Of a stretch of 5,242 nt of DNA, positions 1 to 5,242 are shown piece after piece. Each line of letters starts with the position of its first letter. Positions within the stretch are counted from its first letter, which is position 1. Origin of the DNA: Eubacteriales bacterium (GTDB lineage: Bacteria; Bacillota_A; Clostridia; Christensenellales; Aristaeellaceae); the NCBI GenBank assembly GCA_028692205.1, contig JAQUXV010000222.1:1-5242 (forward strand). Direction: 5' to 3'. The notes beneath the pieces were generated by a model. The model made no database searches. It saw only the letters and a program-made list of their open reading frames with translations, and was not told where the DNA came from. The translations under genes and the position numbers were made by a program.

Positions 1-1007
1 TCCCGCCGTTCTTTGGCAGCCATTCCGCCTAAAAGCAGCCCGCAGCGAACGCCCATAGGTTCCAGAATCTGTTTGGCGCTCTCATAGTGCTGCCGTGCCA
101 GTATCTCCGTCGGCGCCATCAAAGCCGCCTGAAAACCCGCCTGCGCACAGGCGCGCATCGCGCCGAACGCCACGGCGGTCTTGCCGCAGCCAACGTCGCC
201 CTGTACCATACGCGCCATCGCGGCGGTGCCTCGCAAGTCGTTAATAATTTCCAGCAGCGTACGCTTTTGCGCTTTTGTGGGCTGAAAAGGCATATCCCGC
301 CAAAAGGCATCGTCTTCGCCATTTGGAATCGCAAGGCTCCTGCCCTCCCGCCGAAGCCCCTTCATCTCTCGCACAGCCACCTGATAGAGCAGCAATTGCT
401 CAAAGGCAAACCGGCGCTGCGCCTGCGAAACCTGCTCCATGCTGAGCGGCTCATGCAATGCGCGTATCGCTTCCGCAGCGCTCATCAGGGCATAGCGCGC
501 AAGCACGCTCTCCGGCAGCGTTTCAGGCAATTCCGTGGCGTCCAGTGCCTGCCGAACCAGCGACAGGTGCGTTTTCTGCGGTACGCCGTCAATAGGCCGG
601 TACAGCGGAACAATGCGCACGCTGTCTTCTACCGACGGGTTCATCAGCTTCGGCTTGCGCCCCATACGGTCCACTTGGCCAAACAGCAAAAAACGCTGCC
701 GCCGCATCAGCGTATCCTTCATCCAGGGCTGGTTAAACCATATGCACTGCATCTCGCCGGTTGCATCGGTAAATGTGCAGGTAACGCGGCTGCGCTTCCC
801 ATAGCGCGCAAGCTTAGGTTCGCCCAACCGGTCCAACAGCAGCGTTTGTTTTTCACCGTTGCGCGACTCGCAAACGGTTACGGGTTCCCCAAGGTCTTTA
901 TATTTCAAAGGAACGGCATATAAAAGATCACGCAACGAGTCGATGCCCGCTGCGTGTAATGCCGCCAGTCTCGTTTTGCCGACGCCCTGTAGGCCGCTCA
1001 GCTCCAT
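1..1007 (-). CDS. recG: ATP-dependent DNA helicase RecG, N-terminal half (partial, cut by window edge)
   Basis: RecG is a cytoplasmic superfamily 2 DNA translocase that unwinds and regresses stalled replication forks and branched recombination intermediates. My translation of the reverse strand from ATG at 1007 gives 335 full codons with no stop, about half of the usual 670-700 residues. An N-terminal helical segment with a GVGK-like motif (residues 8-11) comes first. The wedge/OB domain follows, with TGEMQCIWFNQPW at 83-95. Next is the stretch FQPTKAQ before the helicase core. Walker A is GDVGCGKT (270-277), and motif Ia is MAPTEILARQHY (297-308). The DEAH box and the later helicase motifs lie beyond the left edge. 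Walker A has Cys where RecG more often has Ser, which should be tolerated. The start is 2 bases after the fakA stop, with a modest GGTGGA site (1014-1019) inside the end of fakA, so translation is probably coupled. Identification is strong; completeness cannot be judged. Confidence 0.95.
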   Translation of the reverse strand, partial: MELSGLQGVGKTRLAALHAAGIDSLRDLLYAVPLKYKDLGEPVTVCESRNGEKQTLLLDRLGEPKLARYGKRSRVTCTFTDATGEMQCIWFNQPWMKDTLMRRQRFLLFGQVDRMGRKPKLMNPSVEDSVRIVPLYRPIDGVPQKTHLSLVRQALDATELPETLPESVLARYALMSAAEAIRALHEPLSMEQVSQAQRRFAFEQLLLYQVAVREMKGLRREGRSLAIPNGEDDAFWRDMPFQPTKAQKRTLLEIINDLRGTAAMARMVQGDVGCGKTAVAFGAMRACAQAGFQAALMAPTEILARQHYESAKQILEPMGVRCGLLLGGMAAKERR

Positions 1008-1009
1008 CT

Positions 1010-2647
1010 TTATTCCACCGATATCAGATAGTAATACAGCGGTTGACCGCCATTGTGGATTTCCACATCGCAATCGTCGTACTGATCCGCAATTTCGTCG
1101 GTCAGGGTTTGCGCGTCGTCCTTGCCGACATCCTTGCCGTAATAAACGGTGATCAATTCGTCGTCTTCCGTAACGATTTTCTTCATCAATTCGAACGCAA
1201 CATCGTGGATATTGCTGCCGCAAACGTCCACCTTGCCGTTATACAGGCCGATGATATCCCCTTGCTTGATATGCAGGTCGTCGATCTCGCTGTCCCGTAC
1301 GGCATAGGTTACGGTGCCGGTGCGGACACGCTGGGCCGATTCTTCCATGCGCTTGGCGTTCTCTTCGCCGCTTACTTCGCCCTGGAAGGCAACCGCCGCC
1401 GCGATGCCCATGGCAACGTTCTTGGTGGGGATCACGAACACCTGCTTATCCTCGGTCAGTTCCGCCGCCTGATGCGCGGCCAGAATCACATTGCCGTTGT
1501 TCGGTAATACAAACACACACTTCGCGTTCACTCTGGCAATCGCGGCGCTGATATCCTCGATGCTGGGGTTCATGGTCTGCCCGCCCTCGACAATCTGGTC
1601 CACCGCCAGATCGGTAAAGATCTGGTTAAAGCCTTCGCCCAGCGAAACCGCCACAATGCCAAAATCCTTCGGAGGCTCGGCCTTTTCGGTTTCTTTGGCC
1701 ATATTGTCACGGCGCTGCTGCACCATGTTTTCGATCTTCAGGCCCACCAGCTCGCCGAGCGACAGGCCGTATTCCAGCGCTTTGCCGGGGTTGTTGGTAT
1801 GCACATGCACCTTGACCAGTGAAAGGTCGCCCACGACCAGCACACAATCGCCGATGCGGTTCAGGCGGCGGCGAAAGGTATCGATATCCTCTTCCAGAAT
1901 ATCCGGAAAAAGGTTCTGCACCAGAAATTCGGTGCAGTAAGCATACTTGATCTCTTCCAGCGCAGCATGGTCGTCGGTGAACACAACTTCTCCGTCCGTT
2001 GCCATCTGCGGGTGCTCCTCCGGAATTTCCTCGCCCCGGAAAGCAGCCGAATAGCCCATATAAATCAGCAGGAGCCCGCGGCCGCCCGCGTCCACTACCC
2101 CGGCCTGCGTCAGCGCGGGAAGCATCTGCTGTGTCTTCTTCAAAATCGCCTCACCGGTCGTGAGGATATTGTCAAACAGCGCCTCATAATCGTCCGGCGC
2201 TTTATCGGCCTGTTTTACCGCTTCTTCCGCAATCACGCGGGCAACGGTCAGGATGGTGCCTTCTTTCGGTTTCATCATGGCCTTGTAAGCCGTTTCGGAA
2301 CCGCTTTTCAGCGCCTGGGCAAACTGCTGGGGCGTAATCTTATCCACGCCTTCCAGCGCGCGCGCAAACCCGCGGTACAACTGCGACGTAATAACGCCGC
2401 TGTTGCCGCGCGCGCCGCGCAGCGCACCCTTGGCAAGCGCCTCGGCGGCCTGGCCTGCGTTCAGGTATTCTTTTTGGCTTAATTCCCGCGTCGCAGACGC
2501 CATTGTCAGCGACATATTCGTGCCGGTATCGCCGTCCGGCACGGGAAATACATTAAGAGCGTCAACTTTCTCGCGGTTTTTATCCAGCATCGCAGCGCCG
2601 GATAAAACCATATCGCGCAGCAGAAGACCGTCTATCATCTTTGACAA
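1010..2647 (-). CDS. fakA: Fatty acid kinase catalytic subunit FakA-like (YloV/DAK2 domain protein)
   Basis: In characterised Firmicutes, FakA phosphorylates a fatty acid bound to a FakB (DegV-family) protein, and the acyl-phosphate then enters phospholipid synthesis. The 545-residue length is normal for the family. The DhaL/DAK2 kinase domain spans about 1-200. It carries the Mg-ATP motif NVFPVPDGDTGTNM (32-45, with D38 and D40), then GARGNSGVITSQ (78-89) and GVVDAGGRGLL (183-193). The middle domain (about 225-316) keeps C238, H281 and H283, which match the Cys/His metal ligands reported for FakA. The DegV-like C-terminal domain (about 328-545) has VEGGQTMNPS (353-362) and LPNNGN (381-386) and ends in a typical GGQPLYYYLISVE. 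The start is TTG at 2647: AGGAGG sits 8 bases upstream, while the next ATG (codon 4) would be 17 bases away. It lies between an Asp23-family gene and recG, as in many Firmicutes, though B. subtilis has sdaAB-sdaAA before recG. No FakB gene is visible here. Nothing appears broken. Confidence 0.94.
   Translation of the reverse strand: MSKMIDGLLLRDMVLSGAAMLDKNREKVDALNVFPVPDGDTGTNMSLTMASATRELSQKEYLNAGQAAEALAKGALRGARGNSGVITSQLYRGFARALEGVDKITPQQFAQALKSGSETAYKAMMKPKEGTILTVARVIAEEAVKQADKAPDDYEALFDNILTTGEAILKKTQQMLPALTQAGVVDAGGRGLLLIYMGYSAAFRGEEIPEEHPQMATDGEVVFTDDHAALEEIKYAYCTEFLVQNLFPDILEEDIDTFRRRLNRIGDCVLVVGDLSLVKVHVHTNNPGKALEYGLSLGELVGLKIENMVQQRRDNMAKETEKAEPPKDFGIVAVSLGEGFNQIFTDLAVDQIVEGGQTMNPSIEDISAAIARVNAKCVFVLPNNGNVILAAHQAAELTEDKQVFVIPTKNVAMGIAAAVAFQGEVSGEENAKRMEESAQRVRTGTVTYAVRDSEIDDLHIKQGDIIGLYNGKVDVCGSNIHDVAFELMKKIVTEDDELITVYYGKDVGKDDAQTLTDEIADQYDDCDVEIHNGGQPLYYYLISVE
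1014..1019 (-). promoter_or_regulatory. Weak ribosome binding site of recG inside the fakA 3' end
   Basis: On the minus strand GGTGGA ends 6 bases before the recG ATG. It lies in the last sense codons of the upstream gene, whose TAA stop is at 1010-1012. The match to AGGAGG is only partial, so recG translation probably depends on ribosomes finishing fakA. The site supports ATG at 1007 as the start. Confidence 0.5.
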
Positions 2648-2655
2648 AGGTTTAT

Positions 2656-2661
2656 CCTCCT
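2656..2661 (-). promoter_or_regulatory. Consensus ribosome binding site that fixes the TTG start of fakA
   Basis: The minus strand reads AGGAGG here, in the 23-base gap after the upstream stop codon. Eight bases separate it from TTG at 2645-2647, which is optimal spacing. The only nearby ATG is three codons further in. The site therefore decides in favour of the TTG start. Confidence 0.88.
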
Positions 2662-2670
2662 GAGGGTAAA

Positions 2671-3021
2671 TTAGACGCGAACACCTTCAACCGAGATGTT
2701 CACGCGGCGAACCTTAACGCCCGTCATGCTTTCCAGCTTATAACGAACTGTTTCCACAATCGTCTTGCAGACCTCGGCAATGGAGATTCCGTACTCGACG
2801 ATAATAAACAAATCAACATCGAGCATATCATCTACCTGTTTGATCTGCACACCTTTCGTGAGGTTCTCCCGCCCCAGCCACTGAACAAGACCGTCTTTCG
2901 CCCTTTTGCTGGACATCGCAACGATGCCGTAACATTCGAGCGCGGCATAGCCGACCACCTTGAGCATAACTTCCTCAGCGATATAGACCGTGCCGATATC
3001 GTTCTTGATCTTGCACTCCAT
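2671..3021 (-). CDS. Asp23/Gls24 family envelope stress response protein (YloU-like)
   Basis: This small Asp23/Gls24-family protein (116 residues, normal length) resembles B. subtilis YloU. Family members are cytoplasmic proteins often found at the membrane and linked to cell-envelope homeostasis; their biochemical activity is not well defined. Family features seen in order are GTVYIAEEVMLKVVGYAALE (10-29), then YGIVAMSS (31-38), KGVQIKQ (56-62) and the beta-strand pattern VDLFIIVEYG (69-78). A helix IAEVCKTIVETVRYKLESMTG (81-101) leads to the final strand VRRVNISVEGV (104-114). There is no signal peptide or transmembrane helix. ATG at 3021 is the only sensible in-frame start, although its AAGGGGG site (3033-3039) lies 11 bases upstream, a little far. 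It is the first gene of the cluster, 23 bases before fakA. The family call is firm; orthology to yloU rests mainly on the neighbourhood. Confidence 0.93.
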   Translation of the reverse strand: MECKIKNDIGTVYIAEEVMLKVVGYAALECYGIVAMSSKRAKDGLVQWLGRENLTKGVQIKQVDDMLDVDLFIIVEYGISIAEVCKTIVETVRYKLESMTGVKVRRVNISVEGVRV

Positions 3022-3032
3022 AATTAAACATG

Positions 3033-3039
3033 CCCCCTT
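3033..3039 (-). promoter_or_regulatory. Ribosome binding site of the Asp23-family gene, long spacing
   Basis: The minus strand reads AAGGGGG, followed by 11 bases to the ATG at 3021. Spacing is longer than the usual 5-9 bases. An out-of-frame ATG at 3029-3031 lies almost on top of the site and is too close to be used. Initiation may therefore be moderate. Confidence 0.55.
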
Positions 3040-3070
3040 GCAACGATGGACGCGTCACCGGCAATGATGA

Positions 3071-3097
3071 ACCCGTATGGAAAAACGCATAACGGGT
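3071..3097 (-). other. Hairpin at the predicted 5' end of the asp23-fakA-recG transcript
   Basis: The arms are acccgtatg (3071-3079) and cataacgggt (3088-3097), plus-strand reading. They pair over 9 base pairs with one bulged base around an 8-base loop. No T-run follows on either strand, so it is not an intrinsic terminator. The predicted start point near 3098 would place this stem at the very 5' end of the mRNA. A role in mRNA stability or as a DNA operator is inference. Confidence 0.5.
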
Positions 3098-3104
3098 CAG
3101 GATG

Positions 3105-3133
3105 ATTATACATGATGCGGGCATTTTTCGCAA
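3105..3133 (-). promoter_or_regulatory. SigA-type promoter for the asp23-fakA-recG cluster
   Basis: On the minus strand, -35 TTGCGA (3128-3133) and a perfect -10 TATAAT (3105-3110) are separated by exactly 17 bases. Transcription should start near 3098, leaving a leader of roughly 77 bases before the Asp23-family ATG. No other good promoter is seen before fakA or recG, so this one probably drives all three genes. Confidence 0.72.
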
Positions 3134-3281
3134 CCGCTTCACCGCAACATTTTTATACAAACCACGGCGGGCGCCCTCTATTGGGTCTTACGCAGAGTTC
3201 ATACATCCATATCGGAACACTGTTTTGTCACCTGTTTGAAACCTCCGCTTCACAGCGGCTTCACACTCCAAGCAAATTTGA
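3134..3281. other. Intergenic spacer between the two divergent promoters
   Basis: I see no gene in this stretch. It holds an 8-base palindrome GGGCGCCC (3169-3176), a short hairpin CCGCT-TCAC-AGCGG (3245-3258), and the 9-mer CCGCTTCAC twice (3134-3142 and 3245-3253). The first copy abuts the -35 of the leftward promoter; the second lies about 30 bases upstream of the rightward -35. These could be regulator sites, but elements this short recur by chance. In B. subtilis the ribosomal protein gene rpmB lies next to yloU; it is not present here. Confidence 0.4.
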
Positions 3282-3309
3282 TTTACAAAGCTGTAATATG
3301 TGCTATAAT
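3282..3309 (+). promoter_or_regulatory. Strong SigA-type promoter with extended -10 for the membrane protein gene
   Basis: -35 TTTACA (3282-3287) and a perfect -10 TATAAT (3304-3309) are 16 bases apart. TGC directly before the -10 makes an extended TGnTATAAT element. Transcription should start near 3316, giving a leader of about 55 bases before the ATG at 3371. The surrounding DNA is AT-rich compared with the flanking genes, as expected for a promoter. Confidence 0.8.
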
Positions 3310-3317
3310 AGGTAAGA

Positions 3318-3336
3318 ATGCGCGCTCTTGCCGCAT
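3318..3336 (+). other. Short hairpin at the predicted 5' end of the rightward transcript
   Basis: ATGCG (3318-3322) and CGCAT (3332-3336) can pair around a 9-base loop, within two bases of the predicted start point near 3316. The stem is only 5 base pairs and may be chance. It is noted because the divergent transcript also seems to begin with a hairpin. Confidence 0.3.
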
Positions 3337-3358
3337 GAAGCTTTTCAGACTATGGCAC

Positions 3359-3363
3359 AGGAG
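3359..3363 (+). promoter_or_regulatory. Ribosome binding site that decides the start of the membrane protein gene
   Basis: AGGAG lies 7 bases before ATG at 3371. Two other ATGs are nearby. The one at 3364 is out of frame and directly adjoins the site. The one at 3335 is in frame and would add 12 residues, but has no Shine-Dalgarno sequence. The start at 3371 is therefore preferred. Confidence 0.8.
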
Positions 3364-3370
3364 ATGCAGC

Positions 3371-5242
3371 ATGAACAGCAATCGCACAAAATACGCCAGC
3401 ACGCCCACCTACGGCATGCAAAAGCGTAACTTTGCCAAGCGGCAAGCCGCTGCCCAGCCCACTCCCTCGCCCGACTTTACCCAGCAGCCTGATTTTTCAC
3501 AACAGCCTGCTGTTACGCCGCCGGTTGCGCCTTTTCCTGCGCAGACGCCTTTTCCTTTTATCGCGTCCAAACCCGTTAATCCTGGCGCGTCCGTTTTGCC
3601 TCCGGTATTTTATCCCAACACAGCGCAGCAGCCTTTTCCGGGTGCCGCGCCTTTTGGAACAGTACAGGGCATGGGTGGTAACGCCGGGTATATGCAGGGC
3701 AATACGCAACCGTATCCGGGCATGCAACCGTTCGCAGCCGTTCCGCCACAAGCTGGCACAGTTCCGTCGGGCAATCTACAACCGTTGGGCAACGCCGTAG
3801 CTTCTGCCGGCGGTGCCGGTTTTTCGCCGCGCACGCAGGGCTTTGTTCCGCCTAGTTTTACGCAGGGCGGAGCCGTCTCGCCAATCGGTTATCCCCAACC
3901 TTCAGGTGTTACCGCCCCGGCCGGTTACCCGCAGGGCGCTGGAGCCTCGCCAATGGGGTATCCACAGGGCGGCGTTGCGTCGCCAAGCGTGGTCCGCAGC
4001 GATCCCACGGGCGCGCCTACCGGCAGTATGCCCACATTTGGCAACGCGGCGCCCATGCAAAGCGCACCCGGCAATGCCAGCGGACGGTATCAGGCGTTTC
4101 CCGTTATGCCGGGCGGCGCGCCCTTCGGCAATACCCCCTTCGCTTCCAACGGCGGCAACAACGGAGGTTTTTCCGGCCCGCCCCCGTTTATGCCCGGTGT
4201 TACGCCTGCCGTGCCTACACCCAAACCGCCTTTTGATACGGATAAGTGGCTGAAAATATTCCTGTATGCCGTTTTGCCTGTATTGTTCATCCCCTGTGTT
4301 TTTGTTACGCATACCTTTGATTTTTTACGATATCTGTTTATTATCCTGTCGGTAATCGGGCTTAGCGTGCTCTGGTACCGGCAGTCGTTCTCCTCGGCTT
4401 TGCGAACAACGGTTTCCGTAGTGTATCTGGCGCTGTGTATCGTTGTCATCGCTCTGCTCGTCGGAGGCGGAAATAAGGACGTTACGCAAACCTCCTCTCT
4501 TGCGGGCCAAAGCAACGCGGCGACGCAGGTTACCGCAGAACCCACGGCTGCCGCGGCCGAGGAACCGACCGCCGAGGAAACCGCCGCACCGGAAGAAGAT
4601 GTGGACGGCAACGAGGCGGCCCAGCGATTATCGACATTTATGGATTACTGGTCAAAGAACGACGTTGAGTCCATGGTCAATCTGGTGCTGCCAAGCTGGT
4701 CCGTTAAGCAGGATAACGCCGCGCAGACCCTGTTTACCGTCATCAGCAACCGTACGCCGCAGGACTACAGCATCGAAAGCATTTCCGGAACGCCTGGCGA
4801 TTCTTCCCGCACCATTACCATGAGCGCCAGCATCGATAAGAATAACGGCAAGGATCCCACCCGTTACCGTTTCTTAATCCTGATGGTAAACGAGGACGGC
4901 GAATGGTATGTCGACCCCAACTCCCTCGCCACAAACGATACGGAGGACGCAACGGCAACGCCGCAGCCGGGCGTATCGACCATATCACAGTCCCTTGCGC
5001 CGCGTATGACGGTGACCCCCGTGCCCGCCGCGGATACGAAGCTGTACTATAATGCCAACGGCGGCAAGTACTATCATATCGACCCGAATTGTTCGGCTGT
5101 GAACTCCAAATACCTGCCGATGGCTTCCTTCCTGTACAGCGAGCTGGATAATTCGCCATACAATTCCCTGCTTCCCTGCCTCAAGTGCGGCGCGCCGACC
5201 CAGTCGCTTGGCACGCTCGCGGCGGAAGCAACCGCGACGGAC
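3371..5242 (+). CDS. Large three-helix membrane protein with Pro/Gly/Gln-rich N-terminus and extracytoplasmic domains (3' partial)
   Basis: I do not recognise a named family. The frame is open for 624 codons from ATG at 3371 to the window edge. Residues 20-287 are low-complexity (Pro, Gly, Gln, Ala, Phe, Met) with GYPQ-type repeats, surely disordered. Three hydrophobic helices follow at about 294-312, 318-336 and 344-366. R337 and R345 lie between helices 2 and 3, and K292/K295 precede helix 1, which suggests N-terminus inside and C-terminus outside. An acidic Ala/Thr/Glu stalk (386-414) leads to a compact domain (about 416-519). Its start, FMDYWSKNDVESMVNLVLPSW (423-443), resembles NTF2-like/DUF4878-type proteins. 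A Thr/Pro linker (520-557) precedes a module with H569, C574, C603 and C606. There is no N-terminal signal peptide; helix 1 would act as the insertion signal. It is probably a cell-surface or sensing protein; this is inference. Being divergent from the envelope gene cluster does not show a shared role. Confidence 0.88.
   Translation, partial: MNSNRTKYASTPTYGMQKRNFAKRQAAAQPTPSPDFTQQPDFSQQPAVTPPVAPFPAQTPFPFIASKPVNPGASVLPPVFYPNTAQQPFPGAAPFGTVQGMGGNAGYMQGNTQPYPGMQPFAAVPPQAGTVPSGNLQPLGNAVASAGGAGFSPRTQGFVPPSFTQGGAVSPIGYPQPSGVTAPAGYPQGAGASPMGYPQGGVASPSVVRSDPTGAPTGSMPTFGNAAPMQSAPGNASGRYQAFPVMPGGAPFGNTPFASNGGNNGGFSGPPPFMPGVTPAVPTPKPPFDTDKWLKIFLYAVLPVLFIPCVFVTHTFDFLRYLFIILSVIGLSVLWYRQSFSSALRTTVSVVYLALCIVVIALLVGGGNKDVTQTSSLAGQSNAATQVTAEPTAAAAEEPTAEETAAPEEDVDGNEAAQRLSTFMDYWSKNDVESMVNLVLPSWSVKQDNAAQTLFTVISNRTPQDYSIESISGTPGDSSRTITMSASIDKNNGKDPTRYRFLILMVNEDGEWYVDPNSLATNDTEDATATPQPGVSTISQSLAPRMTVTPVPAADTKLYYNANGGKYYHIDPNCSAVNSKYLPMASFLYSELDNSPYNSLLPCLKCGAPTQSLGTLAAEATATD
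3428..4231 (+). other. Region encoding the disordered Pro/Gly/Gln-rich N-terminal tail (residues 20-287)
   Basis: Over 260 residues are dominated by Pro, Gly, Gln, Ala, Phe, Asn and Met with almost no acidic residues. A near-duplicate DFTQQP/DFSQQP sits at residues 35-46, and motifs such as QPYPGMQPF and APFGNTPF recur. Such tails precede membrane helices in several Gram-positive membrane proteins. On the predicted topology this tail is cytoplasmic. The lack of stop codons in other frames here comes from the base composition and does not indicate extra genes. Confidence 0.8.
3863..3985 (+). repeat. Imperfect tandem repeat encoding 11-12 residue QGGAxSPxGYP units
   Basis: Four consecutive units are visible: 3863-3895 (QGGAVSPIGYP), 3896-3931 (QPSGVTAPAGYP), 3932-3964 (QGAGASPMGYP) and a degenerate fourth from 3965 (QGGVASP). 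Codons differ between units, so the protein pattern is kept better than the DNA. This suggests older duplications rather than recent slippage. The units are residues 165-205 of the large membrane protein. Confidence 0.75.
4250..4468 (+). other. Region encoding three predicted transmembrane helices (residues 294-366)
   Basis: Three hydrophobic segments are separated by very short loops. The first is centred on FLYAVLPVLFIPCVFV (297-312), the second on LFIILSVIGLSVLWY (322-336) and the third on VVYLALCIVVIALLV (350-364). Basic residues lie before helix 1 and between helices 2 and 3. By the positive-inside rule this gives a cytoplasmic N-terminus and an external C-terminus. Confidence 0.82.
4616..4927 (+). 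other. Region encoding a putative extracytoplasmic NTF2-like (DUF4878-type) domain
   Basis: Residues 416-519 look like an alpha+beta fold. An initial helix carries YWSKNDVESMVNLVLPSW, followed by strand-like stretches YSIESISG (466-473), RTITMSASID (480-489) and YRFLILMVNEDGEWYVDP (499-516). The ending, a long strand with EDGEWYVDP, is typical of NTF2-like ligand-binding or dimerisation domains outside Gram-positive cells. The resemblance is by eye only. Ligand and partner are unknown. Confidence 0.5.
5042..5197 (+). other. Region encoding a small His/Cys module, possible metal site
   Basis: Residues 558-609 begin with LYYNANGGKYYHIDPNC, continue through KYLPMASFLYSEL (580-592) and end with LLPCLKCGAP. 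H569, C574, C603 and C606 give an H-x4-C ... C-x2-C arrangement that could bind zinc. Similar GG-x-YYH-x4-C ... PC-x2-C endings occur in other Gram-positive secreted or surface proteins. A metal site, or disulfide bonds outside the cell, is inference. The protein continues past the module and past the window edge. Confidence 0.55.

Noticed and set aside
87..923. 278-codon plus-strand open frame
   Set aside because: It lies antisense to recG, whose translation matches family motifs throughout. The Arg/Gln/His-rich product looks like a frame shadow and has no ribosome binding site.
959..2482. Several plus-strand open frames (959-1507, 1491-1940, 1967-2482)
   Set aside because: All are antisense to fakA or the start of recG, with unstructured compositions and no recognisable domains. 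They arise from the GC-rich coding strand opposite.
3071..3097. Inverted repeat as an intrinsic terminator
   Set aside because: No T-run follows the stem on either strand, and it sits just downstream of a promoter rather than after a gene.
3152..3157. A second minus-strand -10-like TATAAA
   Set aside because: No -35-like sequence lies at the right distance upstream; the TTGCGA/TATAAT pair downstream is much better.
2975..3160. 61-codon minus-strand frame and 67-codon plus-strand frame (3112-3315) in the intergenic region
   Set aside because: The first starts upstream of the predicted transcript start and overlaps the Asp23-family gene out of frame. The second covers both promoters. Neither has a ribosome binding site or family resemblance.
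3432..4253. Pro/Arg/Leu-rich plus-strand frames at 3432-3800 and 3813-4253
   Set aside because: They are alternative frames of the low-complexity tail. The frame from 3371 continues to the window end, has the promoter and ribosome binding site, and leads into real membrane and domain sequence.
4090..4611. 173-codon minus-strand open frame, with others at 3497-3751, 3610-3834, 3902-4312 and 4815-5159
   Set aside because: They are antisense to the membrane protein gene, low in complexity or Arg-rich, and have no supporting start signals.

Overview
The window looks like a piece of a GC-rich Firmicutes chromosome, most likely from Clostridia. The main reason is a three-gene minus-strand cluster, asp23-family (yloU-like) > fakA (yloV-like) > recG, which matches a gene order well known in Firmicutes. 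GC-rich coding, AGGAGG-type ribosome binding sites and a TTG start agree with this. The genus cannot be named from the sequence alone. There are no mobile elements, CRISPR arrays, tRNA or rRNA genes.

Layout. Positions 1-1007 (minus) hold the first half of recG, cut by the left edge. Positions 1010-2647 (minus) hold a complete fakA-like gene (545 aa, TTG start). Positions 2671-3021 (minus) hold a complete Asp23/Gls24-family gene (116 aa). Gaps of 23 and 2 bases, and no visible terminator or internal promoter, point to one transcript. It probably starts near 3098 from a promoter with -35 at 3128-3133 and -10 at 3105-3110. Positions 3022-3370 are a divergent intergenic region with one good promoter facing each way; each predicted transcript begins with, or almost with, a small hairpin. 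From 3371 to the right edge (plus) runs one open frame of 624 codons with no stop. It is incomplete at its 3' end.

The plus-strand gene is the least familiar part. Its predicted product has about 285 residues of Pro/Gly/Gln/Ala-rich disordered N-terminus with short GYPQ-type repeats, then three membrane helices, an acidic Ala/Thr/Glu stalk, a compact domain resembling NTF2-like/DUF4878-type folds, a Thr/Pro linker, and a small H-x4-C ... C-x2-C module. The positive-inside pattern puts the N-terminus in the cytoplasm and the C-terminal domains outside. I do not recognise a named function.

How the genes may fit together: FakA is the kinase subunit that phosphorylates fatty acids held by FakB (DegV-family) proteins for phospholipid synthesis. 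Asp23-family proteins are small, usually membrane-associated envelope proteins. RecG remodels stalled forks and branched DNA. The cluster is conserved, but no single shared pathway is established. The divergent membrane protein shares only the intergenic region; any functional link to the envelope genes is inference.
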